Below are positions 52,938 to 63,355 of a DNA stretch of 64,000 bases, piece by piece; the stretch's first letter is position 1, and every line of letters starts with the position of its first letter. The position numbers were made by a program, and so were the translations under genes. This stretch comes from Rotaria macrura (taxonomy: Eukaryota > Rotifera > Eurotatoria > Philodinida > Philodinidae). Where the stretch lies: assembly GCA_900239685.1 (NCBI GenBank), contig OENT01000015.1:1-64000 (forward strand), given 5' to 3'. The notes below the pieces were generated by a model, which saw only the letters and a program-made list of their open reading frames with translations, ran no database searches and was not told the DNA's origin.

Positions 52938-52962
52938 CTAGAATAACAAATATGAGCATAAG
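52938..52962 (-). promoter_or_regulatory. 3' splice site abutting the RABL2 start codon
   Basis: On the minus strand TTTGTTATTCTAG is followed directly by ATG. It is a textbook acceptor, either for a spliced leader or for a 5' UTR intron. Confidence 0.6.
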
Positions 52963-53910
52963 ATTATATTTTTTCTTCTTTGTGACACTATGATATTTTT
53001 CTAAGTGTACGTTTATTACTTAGCAAAGAAAGTGATCTGTTTACATTTAAATGCATAACTACAAGATAAAATCGTGTGAAAGTAAAGGGTTGTACTTAAA
53101 TGGAGACTGAATGTCAGTGTAAAATTGGACAAAAGATTTAACTCTAGAAAAAAAGTGTTCCGCTTATATTCTTATACCTAATAGCAATATTTCAAGTATG
53201 AAACAAATTGATTTTTGAAAAAAAAATTAAATATACAAATTTTTAACTATTCACCAATGACTTCGAACCATAGATGACACTAGCCGATTATTTCGAATTG
53301 TATCATTACATCTGCTTATGGTTATATTCTATTATTTTTTCGAATGAAGATATTAGAAATCATTTCTCAACTAATAACATGCGAAAATTTTTCGTTCATT
53401 TATCTTCATTGTTATTGGTTTCTAGATGAGTTCTTTTTAGAATATACTCACTCGTTTGATTGTCAGTTCTTTCGTTCTTCTGATGTGTTTCAAGAAACGG
53501 GAATAAAAAACAGAAAAACAATATTCAGTCGTGTAATTGTGTGAAGAAGAGGAATAAATAGATTGACATTCGTCTTTTCATTGTTCATAACCAGTATCGT
53601 ACTTTTTTTGACACGATTCATGTTATTATCTGTGTTGTTGACTGTCAAATTTAAACAGGATTTTGTTACGCTTTTATTATTATTGTTTAAATTAGAAGAC
53701 AATGGACGACTCAAATGAGAATAACACTAATGTTGACGGTAAAGTTTGAATAATTGTGATTTTAATGTTTTCAATAGGCACGATACGTTTTGTTTAACAG
53801 CAAGAAAAATATCGTCAAAAGCTTTTGTGGAACATCAAACTAGAAGTGTATTTATAGAAAGCTGAAACTCTATATTGTTAACTAACATGTCTAGGTTAAA
53901 AAATTATAGA
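52963..53910. other. Intergenic, possible tiny first exon
   Basis: Mostly featureless. At 53702 an ATG opens MDDSNENNTNVD and ends at a GTAAAG donor; after a TTTAACAG acceptor, coding-like sequence (EKYRQKLLWNIKLEV in one frame) leads toward the duplicated segment at 53911. The phases do not join cleanly, so I do not call a gene. It may be the 5' part of the gene carried by the inverted duplication. Confidence 0.3.
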
Positions 53911-54027
53911 AGAGGCAATCATGAAAAAATGTATTCTCGTGAAAAAATGGAGATTTCATGTTCGATGTTTCTTTTACCTTAGCTGCGGTTAAGACATGTC
54001 TCTTGCGTGGTCTTAAACGACGAGCCG

Positions 54028-54342
54028 CCCAGGTGAATGAATCCTATATCGAATCCGATTGGATCCTACGATCCGATGAAATCTTATGGGAATCCGGGTT
54101 GTGGAAACAGTAACGGATCCGACGGAAGAAACCTATTTTCTTATGTGAGTACGAATAAGCATTTAAACCCAACAGTAGAGGCCTGTCTGATCACACGATG
54201 AAATCCAATCGGATTCCGATAGTAGGATTCGATAAAATCCAACACTAGGGATCCGAATCAGGAATCCGATGGGATTTCATCGGATAAGAGAAACTCCGAT
54301 AGAAACATGATCGGATCCAATGGTCGGAATGATTCTCCTGGG
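54028..54342. mobile_element. 315-bp MITE with CCCAGG termini
   Basis: The left end CCCAGGTGAATGAATCC and the inverted right end CCCAGGAGAATCATTCC form imperfect 17-bp terminal inverted repeats. A CG dinucleotide flanks both sides (54026-54027 and 54343-54344). The other copy of the duplication, near 63889 on the opposite strand, has the uninterrupted site with a single CG. This defines the element ends and a 2-bp target duplication directly. The interior consists of direct and inverted copies of an ATCCGATxGGAT word, so it would fold strongly. No ORF is present. Confidence 0.85.
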
Positions 54343-54582
54343 CGTATGTTTATTTAAAGCAATTACTACGATGGCACTTACATAAACGTGCTAAAGCATT
54401 TCCGGAAGCAGCTGAAGTTGTAAAAATTATTGACGATGAACGTCGACAAGCACTCGTTCCTTAAGAACACTCAAACACTTGCCAGAAATATTCGAAGCGA
54501 TTCCTCGTATAATTCACGTTGAAAGCTTGAAACGTACGAGGACACTGTCCAAAATGATACTTACGGTTTAAGGCCATGTGAA

Positions 54583-54780
54583 GTGTCCGTAAGCAGATCT
54601 GAGCAGCATAAGAAAAAACGTTTCAAAGGGCTGGTTTCGTTTTTTAAACCTTTGCCATTTCATTTGTACGGAGGATGCAGTCTGTGTTTCGTTGCTCATT
54701 GTAGAATTTCAAGTAAACATTGTGCTCATTTACTGTTATCAGTGCAGGTTGAATATCGTGAAACTTTCGACCCGAAGTAA
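54583..54780 (+). pseudogene. Conserved frame in duplication copy A
   Basis: An open frame of 65 codons reads KKKRFKGLVS, then PFHLYGGCSLCFV, CRISSK and CAHLLLS. The same residues, Cys included, are kept in copy B at about 63435-63620 on the minus strand, where the upstream part has a TAG. Conservation of the reading frame between diverged copies suggests it was coding. Cys/His spacing (CSLCFV, CRISSKHCAH) could bind zinc, which is inference. No family was recognised. Confidence 0.4.
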
Positions 54781-54866
54781 CGTGCATCGCTTAAAATATC
54801 AAGTTTCCAAAAGCAAATCGATTTTTCGACTTTTATGTACGGAGAGACAATTCATTGAAGCCGAAT

Positions 54867-56189
54867 AGTGCAACGTCACACCATTTAAAACATCACTGCT
54901 GCTCCACAGCCAGAATAGGGTGGGGAAGTGCTTTGTGACACCGCGACCCGATCATCTCTGGTATACAGTTCTATTTTCAAATTTAAACGAAAGACCCCAC
55001 GCTGAAGTTATTTTATATTCAGGAGCATGTTATTAGATCGTAAAATATTCTCACTTTTCAGATTTCTATTAAAAAAGGTTTAACTTTCCAAAAGACTTCA
55101 TTGAAAAGGATTTCCAGTGATCCATATTGATCATTAATAATTAGTTTAATAAGATATTCGAAAAGCATTATTATCTCAATTTGCACAAGTTTTCATGTAA
55201 TAAATTACGGCTCAATCTACATCAAGCTGCGTTTACATTGAAGTTTTTTAGAGAAATCTTGTGAGTTTCCAATGAATAATATTACGTCTGGAAATAATCT
55301 AAAGCATCACAGATATTTTGAGTGCGATAGCTAAAAGTTATAATTTACTGGGAACCCTGTGATACGATTATATATCTTCGTAAGTTTAATAATCGTTTGA
55401 ATCATGTTAACCTATTTAGGAAACACAAGATCTATCACTTTCTTTAAAACAGTATGGTTGAATTAAGTGCGTTATATTTGAATCGGATTTCGTGAAATGT
55501 GCAAGATGATCATATGCTTTATCACAATCCTCTTTTAATAAATGAAATATCATGAAAATATTGTCTCTTGCATCTGTTTTAACACAAGATTATACTGGAT
55601 CATTTCTTTTGATTTGATGAATCTTCACCTGATTCATCAGGCTTACGTTGCTTTTCGCAGTTTCATGCGACGGTAGAAGTACTTGATAGATAAATATTGG
55701 AGCCATGTACAAACGAGGTGATGAAGGGATTTCCACTCGGATTCGATTGATAATTTATTAAATTATTGATAGCTCAGGAGGAAGGTTACGATCCACTGTA
55801 AATGACCGTAACTTCACCGTAAACGGCCGTTTCTACGCCGTAATTACACCATAAACGACCGTATTCCACCGTAAACCAGGTCCATGATTTACGACCGTAT
55901 TCTCACCATACTTTTGCCGTATCGTATATCGATCGGATACGGCCGTATTCGCGTTAAAATTCGGTTGTAAATCATGGACCAGGTTTACGGCCGTATACGC
56001 TCCGTATTTGATCGTATACGTACCGTTTGCTTTCACCTGGGAGTCTGTGAATAAAAAAACACAATAGAAATTGGAATTATTGAATAAAAACACTTCTAAT
56101 TAATAAAAGTCTTCATTTTTGAAATCCACTGACAATAGAGGTGTTTGAACTCAAACGTAATTGATTAACAAGCTGTTCTATTATTTTGA
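54867..56189. other. Gene-free part of the accessory region
   Basis: Contains the 269-bp element at 55773-56041 and otherwise no gene or clear motif. Confidence 0.5.
55773..56041. mobile_element. 269-bp MITE, same terminal family
   Basis: The left end CTCAGG and right end CCTGGG (inverted CCCAGG) bound 269 bp, flanked on both sides by AG (55771-55772 and 56042-56043), again a 2-bp duplication. The interior is built of repeated ACCGTAAAC/ACGGCCGTA words. Two 22-bp arms, 55871-55892 and 55967-55988, are inverted copies with one mismatch. The termini match those of the 54028-54342 element while the interior is unrelated, as expected for members of one transposon-mobilised group. Confidence 0.7.
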
Positions 56190-56526
56190 GGGCAATATCA
56201 ACCGATGGTTTCTCCATTTACAAAAGAAAATTTTCCAATCGTCGAAAATAAATGGTTATATAAAGGGGGACAATGTCTTATATGGCGTAGTGATAAAATT
56301 GATCTCGTCCGCATTGACTGTTTCAATATCTTGACAGAGAATGTCCGAGGAAGAAGAGAAATTAACAATGATCAGCCTCGCCACATATTATTTCCTATTG
56401 TATGAAGGTCAGAAAAAGGAACGGTCACTTTCTTCTTTCGAGAAAAGAAAGAGAGTTGAACTTCGACCAATTATACTGTCTATATATTTAGAACATTTAG
56501 TTGTCACACAAGTTGTTAAACAGGGT
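56190..56526 (+). pseudogene. Coding-like fragment, unknown family
   Basis: An open frame from about 56190 to 56405 reads VENKWLYKGGQCLIWRSDK and then IDCFNILTE. A shifted frame from 56341 continues in charged residues to the start of the 56527 element. Composition looks coding, but there is no coherent full-length product, so it is probably a decayed or interrupted gene. It was not recognised. Confidence 0.3.
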
Positions 56527-57980
56527 CAAGTCCTGCAGGTTACGACTTTTTGTACCCTAAACGTAACCTATTGAATAACTTCGTAACCTTGTCCTAGCCT
56601 AACCTATAGACGTCGTAACCTTAACCTGTCCTATCACAGAGATTTTTCATCTTACAACCGAGAATCAAGTACAAGATTTATAAATATTTCGAAAGTTTCT
56701 TAAAAGTATAATATCATTAACAACATCATTGTTTAAGTTAAGTTTTGTCTTTTTTTTGACAAAAAAGGATATCGGAAACCTAGGCGGTTGAGCCCTTAGG
56801 CTTGGAGTGGCTCAAACCTCCTGTAAAAAAACTTTGGGGAGGCTTGGTGGGGCACAAATATTTGAAAAAAAATACAGATTTCGTCGTGATTCTACGCTTG
56901 ATAAGCGAAAGCGGTTAGAAAAGGCGATGCTTATTTTTCTCCGAAGTTTTGTGCAACCTGATCCTGAGTGGCGTGTATAAGTTTGTATCTTTTTGAAACA
57001 TCTTCACTCAATTACTCTAGCGACTATTTTATGAAGATAAATGGAAGTAGTTAGAATACACTTATGATGTTGACGTGTTTTTATTTATCATTAGAATTTG
57101 TATCATATTCTGTATTTTACTTTTGAAAGATTTTGAAATGATAAACAAACAGTAAGATTCATGAAAAAAATAAATGTCGACACCAACATCAACAAAACAG
57201 CTTCACATTACATCTGTTTTTGAAAACGAAAACGAAAACCACGTGAACCTGCTAGAAGTCATTCAGATAGTTCAAATAATTCTGCAATTCATTTATCTAA
57301 TGATTATGAAAATGTGAATTCAGCTCAAGAATTTGTCACCAGAACTGGTAGAAGTTTCTACTTCCAACAATGACACAACAACTCTTTAATTATGCCCTTA
57401 TTCCTCAAATGCATAAAGGAAAACTAGATCAGCTAGAATCGAACAGCATTTGTTATGATTTTCCTCGAAAAAGATCGGAGTAGAAAAACCTGTTTTCGGG
57501 TATGAACAATAGCTTTTGTACTTATGACTTTTTCATTTGCTTTAGTCAAGGTTTAAGATTGTTCATGCCTATGTTGATAATGAAATAAAAATTTGTACAG
57601 TGTAGTAGAATTTTCGATTGTTCCGAAGACATGCAAATGGGTCAGTACAGAACGTTTCCTGATTGAAAGTTGTGGCAACGAAATTTAAAAGGCTGTTTTG
57701 TCTCCTAATGTCGACTTTCTATCGTTATTCTCAAGCAAAAGTGAGCCCCCCTAAGTTAGAAACGTTCCGCCGCCTATGGTCAGAAATGTATATTATGTTC
57801 GGCTTTGTAAAAGTTTTATCTATGTAAGCTCATCCTTAATTTTACCCCTGTACGTTTTTAGTAACCTAAGCTGCCTATAACCTAAACCCGTCCTTACCTA
57901 CGAGCTTTGCAACCTAAACCTAACCTGTCCTAACCTATAGGACAGGTTAGGGTTGGATAAGGTTAACCTGCAGGACTCTA
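56527..57980. mobile_element. 1.45-kb non-autonomous DNA transposon
   Basis: Identical 9-bp direct repeats AAACAGGGT (56518-56526 and 57981-57989) flank a segment whose ends are inverted repeats sharing AGTCCTGCAGGTTA. Inside each end is an array of AACCT/CCTAACC words (56540-56637 and 57857-57970), and the right array includes a hairpin AACCTGTCCT...AGGACAGGTT. No transposase frame was seen. A 9-bp target duplication with terminal inverted repeats is the hallmark of Mutator-like elements, so a MULE-mobilised non-autonomous element is the best guess. Confidence 0.65.
57224..57373 (+). pseudogene. Coding-like fragment inside the 1.45-kb element
   Basis: A 49-codon frame reads KRKRKPREPARSHSDSSNNS and then a mixed sequence to a TGA. 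It could be captured host sequence or a transposase relic with a basic N-terminal tail. No motif decides between these. Confidence 0.25.
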
Positions 57981-58799
57981 AAACAGGGTAAGTGATCTGC
58001 GTACAAACGATGATGTTAATTGTGCAGGTATATCATTCGACGTTGTTGATGTACTCGATTTGTTACCCGATAACTTCATAGCATCGTTAGCCAACATCGT
58101 AGATAAATTGTGAGTTTTAAAATGTGGATGGCCTTTAAGATGTTCAACTCTAAATGCATAGATTCTAGTCATAAACGTTGAAAATAAAAGAAAGGAAACA
58201 GTTACAATTCTTCAGGTTTTATATTTTCCTGGAAACAAATTTTTTTCCCATTTTTCAATGGGAATGGACACTTTTGAAATTGATGGTTACTCATTTTTAT
58301 GTAGCGGAAAAATTACTGTGTTATGTCACTTGTTATAATTATTAGGCGAAAGCAAAGGACAAAGAACTTCGGTTGTATTCGCGTTCGAATAACTCGAATA
58401 ATTAAAGGTACTGTAGAGTGACGCCCTTCATCTGATCGAAATATTTAAACGAAATTATATGTTTAAAACATACAAAAAATCGAATTAAAAAGTATTCGAA
58501 TTTAACTTGTAATGCTAATTTTCGTTATTTTCTAATGAGAATCCTAAAATATCATTGGTAGCTCGATTCTACTCAAAAAAAGTACTCGTATATAAAAACG
58601 AGTTTGTCTTTTTTTTTGCATTGATATGTACTGAAAGTCTCTAGGAAAAAATTGGTGACACCAATGCCACATGATTGTCAACAATGATCAATGCAACAAA
58701 TACCATTTTTACCATGTTATGATCTGGAAAATTCATTGTATTCTGCGATTCAATCTTTAACTGCAAAGATAATAAAAATGGTTTCCCTGTTGTTCAGAC

Positions 58800-58907
58800 T
58801 CGATCAAATTCTTCGACAAATCAATTGATGATTCATCGTTAAATACAAAGGGACATGCAACTGTGCAATACATTCGTCCAGCATTATTGGAGCATCAACA
58901 AAAATAA
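58800..58907 (+). pseudogene. Coding-like fragment
   Basis: A 35-codon frame ends GHATVQYIRPALLEHQQK and a stop. Mixed composition suggests a former exon. It may belong with the fragment at 59024-59140. No family was recognised. Confidence 0.25.
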
Positions 58908-59023
58908 ATGCAACAAATAAATAAAAAGAAAACTGACATTATTCCATATGCACTTGTTGATTAAAAGAAGTTCTACTGCTTGTTTTTTTTTAAATAAAAA
59001 TAATTTGAATTTCTTTTCAAAGA

Positions 59024-59140
59024 AAACAATTTATAACTGTTGATCAAAAAAAAGATTTTCAACAAAGATTAGACAATGAATTGTTACAAGTGAAATTCTC
59101 AAACGGAAGGCTTGAGAATTTTAGTTTTTTGTTTGTTTAG
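59024..59140 (+). pseudogene. Coding-like fragment
   Basis: After TTTCAAAG, a frame of 38 codons includes VDQKKDFQQRLDNELLQVKF before a TAG. The acceptor-like start and coding composition suggest an old exon. It was not recognised. Confidence 0.25.
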
Positions 59141-61678
59141 AGTTAGAAGAAAGTTGTTATTGGTATTGAGGATATTGAGATTTAAACAACAATAAGTATA
59201 GTTCCAAAGGCCACATTTCGAAAATACAACAGTTAGGTCATCAATAAATAATCGTCTATCAAGAATAGATATCAAGCGAGATAAACATCGTGAACGTATA
59301 TCTCATTGAAGTTCGAACTGATCCTAACGGCATATCACATATACAAAATAGTTCGATGAATCTTTGATGTGTTAGAAAGTTCTTATGAATATCGATTTGT
59401 AAGGTCGAGTTTTTTTCAGAGAATCCTGGTTTCTCATGTTAAGCATTTCAGAAATCTTATTGTTTTATTCTGCTCTATATACATCTCGATGTGTCAGCTA
59501 TCAACTGTACATTTTTTTAAAGAGTTATCTAGTCACAGTTGTACATATTCAACAAATGTGAGCAACAATGGAACCGATTAATGTTAGTTTTTATTTTATT
59601 TTGCTTGTTTTTGAAAAGTGATAATTTGACTCCATTTATCAAACATTGTACGCATAATTGAGCTGAAATATTTTTCTACTAATACTAGAAACTATTTAGG
59701 ATGATTAGTTTTTATTTTGTTGCGAAATATCATGCATCACTGATCATTGTCAATATTTACAAAACACTTCGACTCGAAAAAGAAGCCTTTTTTTCGAGTT
59801 TACTCTTAGAAATTTAGTTTTTTCTTCTAATCAAAAAGGATAAAAGAGAACTAGCACATGAAGGCAGCTACGTAACGGCTGTAAGAGAGAGTAGTGGAAG
59901 TGTTAACCCGCATGGCTTCAGTATCTTGTAAAAGGAAGCTTTCTAGTGTCTAACATCTCGAACACTTTTGAGGAATGCATGAATTCTTAGAACTTGATAT
60001 TAAAGATAACATTAATTTAGTTTTCTGTATATGTTTTATATCAACCATGATCAATCAGTTGTTGCACTATGATTATCTATAGGGAAATTAATAAAATACA
60101 AAACCCAGGTTTTGTAAATTCATCAAGAATTCTCATTTTTTAGTTGTTTTTAACTGATTTTCAAGACCTATGTTTTGCATCCGACTAAAGTTTGAGATTA
60201 AGCTTGAATAGTGTTCATAGCAGAGTACAACTAGCATGATACATCGCTATGCATACGGTATTCCTAAATATTCGGAATATCTTAAATGTGACTTAGAAAT
60301 TCAAAGTTTTGAAATATCCCTACTTAGAAAAACATACTTCTAGTATTGAAAATTTCCCCGCTGTCAACGATTCTGTATGTCAGTTACAGAGATCCGCGAG
60401 GCAATCAAAAAAGGGAGTTGCCACCGCCTCGACTTGCCTAGAGTTTATAAAAAAATAGTTATTTTTAGGCAGTTTTTCAACCTCCCATAACGATCACCGT
60501 GTTTTTATTCTATACAATCAAATCAAGAACATTTTATACATATAAATAAGTTACAAGAACAAAAATATTAATGAAAATCAAATGGATAGAGATCATTAAT
60601 TTTTTTACTGAGCATATAAACAATGGTCTGAGAACTACATCAGTGCAATAGTTGGACCAGACTGAATAATTAAATATACGTGTATCCAGAGTGTGCTAAA
60701 AGTCATCTAGGAAAAAGAAAACTGCATAGCTGCACAGGATTATGATCAAATGAGCTAATGTTTTTCCTGATGGTACAGCATACTTCAAAGCTTTTATTCA
60801 TCAGTAAAAGGTTTAATAACATCACTTAGAATTAATATTACTTATTTAAAAGAGAAAAATTCACATTTCTATGCGAAGGATAAACTTTAAATTTGGAGTT
60901 TCTATAATCTTATACACATTCCTCTGTTTAGATTTTCAAAATTATGTAATACTTTATTGGACTTCTTGAGTTTTCTCTGTTCTATCTAACTTAGCAAAGT
61001 CCTCTCAAATCTTTTTGCACGGAAAAGATCTGAGAACACCAGTGACGTCAGTTAAAGTTTGATAAAGTACTCCTCTGGACAGTGAACAAAATAGGAACGC
61101 TATTCGAGAACTTACTGACAAACCATATTTTTTGAGCTCTTTTTTGCTGATCATTTTGGTTGACAGATGTTCTATATTCATCAAGAAAAAATGTTGCCCT
61201 AGTCAAAATACTGGAGAACGACAAATAATGCTGGTCAAAGCTCGCGACATTTTCTAGTACTTTGACTCTGATACCGTCAGTCCTTGATGAAAATAGAACA
61301 ATTTTTTAACCAAAATGATCAGTATAACAATCTTTACAAAATCGAATTTGTGAATAAAATTTAGGATACGTTTCTATTTTTTGTGGTTGATGACTGGCAC
61401 AAGTGTGTTGGAAAGAAGTCAAACTCCGTGTTCAAGTAGATGATGTTAGATTTGAAGTGTATTAATAACGTGCTACCACCTGAATAGGAACTTGGAAGTA
61501 TTCTCTAGCATCACGAAAAACATCAGCTGATTTTTTCATCACTCTGTAGAGATACACAGTTTTCTTTTATTGTCCCGATTTAATACACTTCGCTAGAAAT
61601 GGAAACGCTTAGAAAAAATTACACAGAATCGAAAGATATCCTTAAAGATTTCCCATTTATTCATCAAAAATAACATTC

Positions 61679-61790
61679 TGAGTATAGGCGACTCGACTCG
61701 TGCTCGTCGCGGTGCAGAAAATGCCGACTCGCCTCGTCTCGTGGCGGGGTGAGTAAACTCGGCGAGTATCGGATCTCTGGTCAGTTGTAC
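61679..61790. repeat. GC-rich patch of CGACTCG repeats
   Basis: About 110 bp with imperfect direct copies of CGACTCG(TG)CTCG followed by (G)CGGxG. GAGTATAGG and GAGTATCGG lie at the two sides. The sharp composition change marks an insertion, probably another small element, but its ends are not clear. Confidence 0.4.
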
Positions 61791-62595
61791 TCGGTTTTCA
61801 ACGTTGTTTCCTAATCTGATCACACGTTTTGTTTCATACAAAACAAAAATCTGAAAGTTAGATGCACTCGATCGAAGAAAACTTAAAAAGAAATGCACAT
61901 TGTTGACCAACCTCAAAATCTTTGTTTTATTTTTTATAAATTTTAACCTGAGCTTTGGATAGAACAAATGACAACTGATTAAGAATATTGTAAAGCAAAT
62001 CTACAGGAAAAACGACATTAATGTCATGTTTATATATAATTTTCTAGGAACTGGTGCTTTTCAGGCAGTTGTTGCTTTCCTCATCGAGATTCATCGACCA
62101 TGAAATTTTCATATTTTCCTGATACTGTTACAAAAAGATTGGAGATTTTTTTCAATATAGTTATTCCTATATAACAAAAAAGAATCTCCTATCGTGTAAG
62201 ATTATCTCATCTTTCGACTGTCTATATATATTTAAGTTAATATTTATTAATAGCATCTTATTCCCTTATCTGGTTATCTTTCTCGAAACAAAATGAAAAA
62301 GAATTTTCAAATGAAATAAATTTAAAGCAAGAAAATCAGTTCCATTGGTGTTAGTCAGTTTGAGACTTTACAAACGTTATGGCAAAGTTCTCCACTGAAG
62401 GGAAACTAAGAGAGATTTCGAGTCTGAAATCATCAAGCTTGCTCTTGAATCTTCATTTTCAATATTTACAACTTTTGATGAATTCCATAAATCCCCTGCT
62501 AGAGATTTTGCTAAAAATCAAAAGATCAAAATTAGCAAAAAGTTCATCGTAATTTTTTGTAACAAATGAATCGAATTCTTTTTTCTTGTTTCAGT

Positions 62596-62661
62596 GCAAA
62601 ATATTATATACAAAATGCCAGAGAGCAATTTGACTTCGCTGGTCAACATGAAGTAGTTTAA
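62596..62661 (+). pseudogene. Coding-like fragment after a TTTCAG acceptor
   Basis: A frame reads AKYYIQNAREQFDFAGQHEV and stops. Further coding-like pieces follow in shifted frames to about 62790 (for example EQNLPLLESLENRYS). Probably exons of a decayed gene. It was not recognised. Confidence 0.3.
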
Positions 62662-63355
62662 ATGAATATGGTCGTAAAACAATCATTCTATTAGTTCAAT
62701 CATATTAGGAAATCGATCGATTTCTTGTTTTTATTGAACAAAATTTACCCTTATTAGAATCTCTTGAAAATCGTTATTCAACGAACAGTAATCATGATAC
62801 AAAGGTGTGGTTGTGTGTGTATCTTTTTTTCTGGATCCACATCAACTCACCCTTTCTGAAAACAAATCTGAGGATCTCAAAAAGCACGATATCTTTTTTT
62901 TTATTGAATCATATTTGATTCAATACATTCATCAAATAGAAAACTGAAAATATTCATGCATTACATTAACAGAAAGAAAAATAAAATACTATGCATTGAG
63001 AACGTTTTTTTATTTTTAAAAATACTGTATTTTAATAAGTAAAAAATCGTTTTAAATAGAATGAACATCTATACAAATAGTACATTTATGAATTTGTTTT
63101 AATATCACATTTATGTATTCAGCCTACGTTTACAATTTTCAAATAATCTTGAAAATAATATTGACGATGCAACTACGCAAATTTATGTCTCCGCTATAGG
63201 TGATTAACAACATAAAATCGAGTCTTAGAAATATTGGCAAGTGCTGAGAATCGTTCGTAACTATCGATTTATTTTTCAACGGATTTACTCAATTTTCTAC
63301 ATGTAGTTTCTCCATGCATGCCTCGATTTAATCATTCTTACAACAAAATGTTAAA

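Larger units (their letters stand above)
53911..54866 (+). repeat. Inverted duplication, copy A (with insertion)
   Basis: Copy A aligns with the reverse complement of 63356-64000 at roughly 80-85 percent by eye, apart from a 315-bp insertion at 54028-54342. Shared stretches include ATTCGAAGCGATTCCTCGTA and the peptide motif VVKIIDD. Similarity stops near 54866 (GAAGCCGAAT). Coding-like frames are conserved between copies, but in copy A the first frame is broken by stops and the insertion. The encoded protein is not recognised. Confidence 0.85.
57981..63355. other. Accessory interval with scattered decayed fragments
   Basis: Three coding-like fragments (58800-58907, 59024-59140, 62596-62661) and a GC-rich patch (61679-61790) are listed separately. 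The rest is AT-rich with stops in all frames. No reverse transcriptase, polymerase or transposase motif was found. Confidence 0.45.

Noticed and set aside
56540-57970. CCTAACC-like words as telomeric DNA
   Set aside because: The arrays are short, irregular and sit just inside inverted ends with a 9-bp target duplication, so they belong to a transposon rather than a telomere.
61593-61967. 124-codon minus-strand ORF
   Set aside because: It spans the GC-rich CGACTCG patch and AT-rich flanks of clearly different composition; likely chance.
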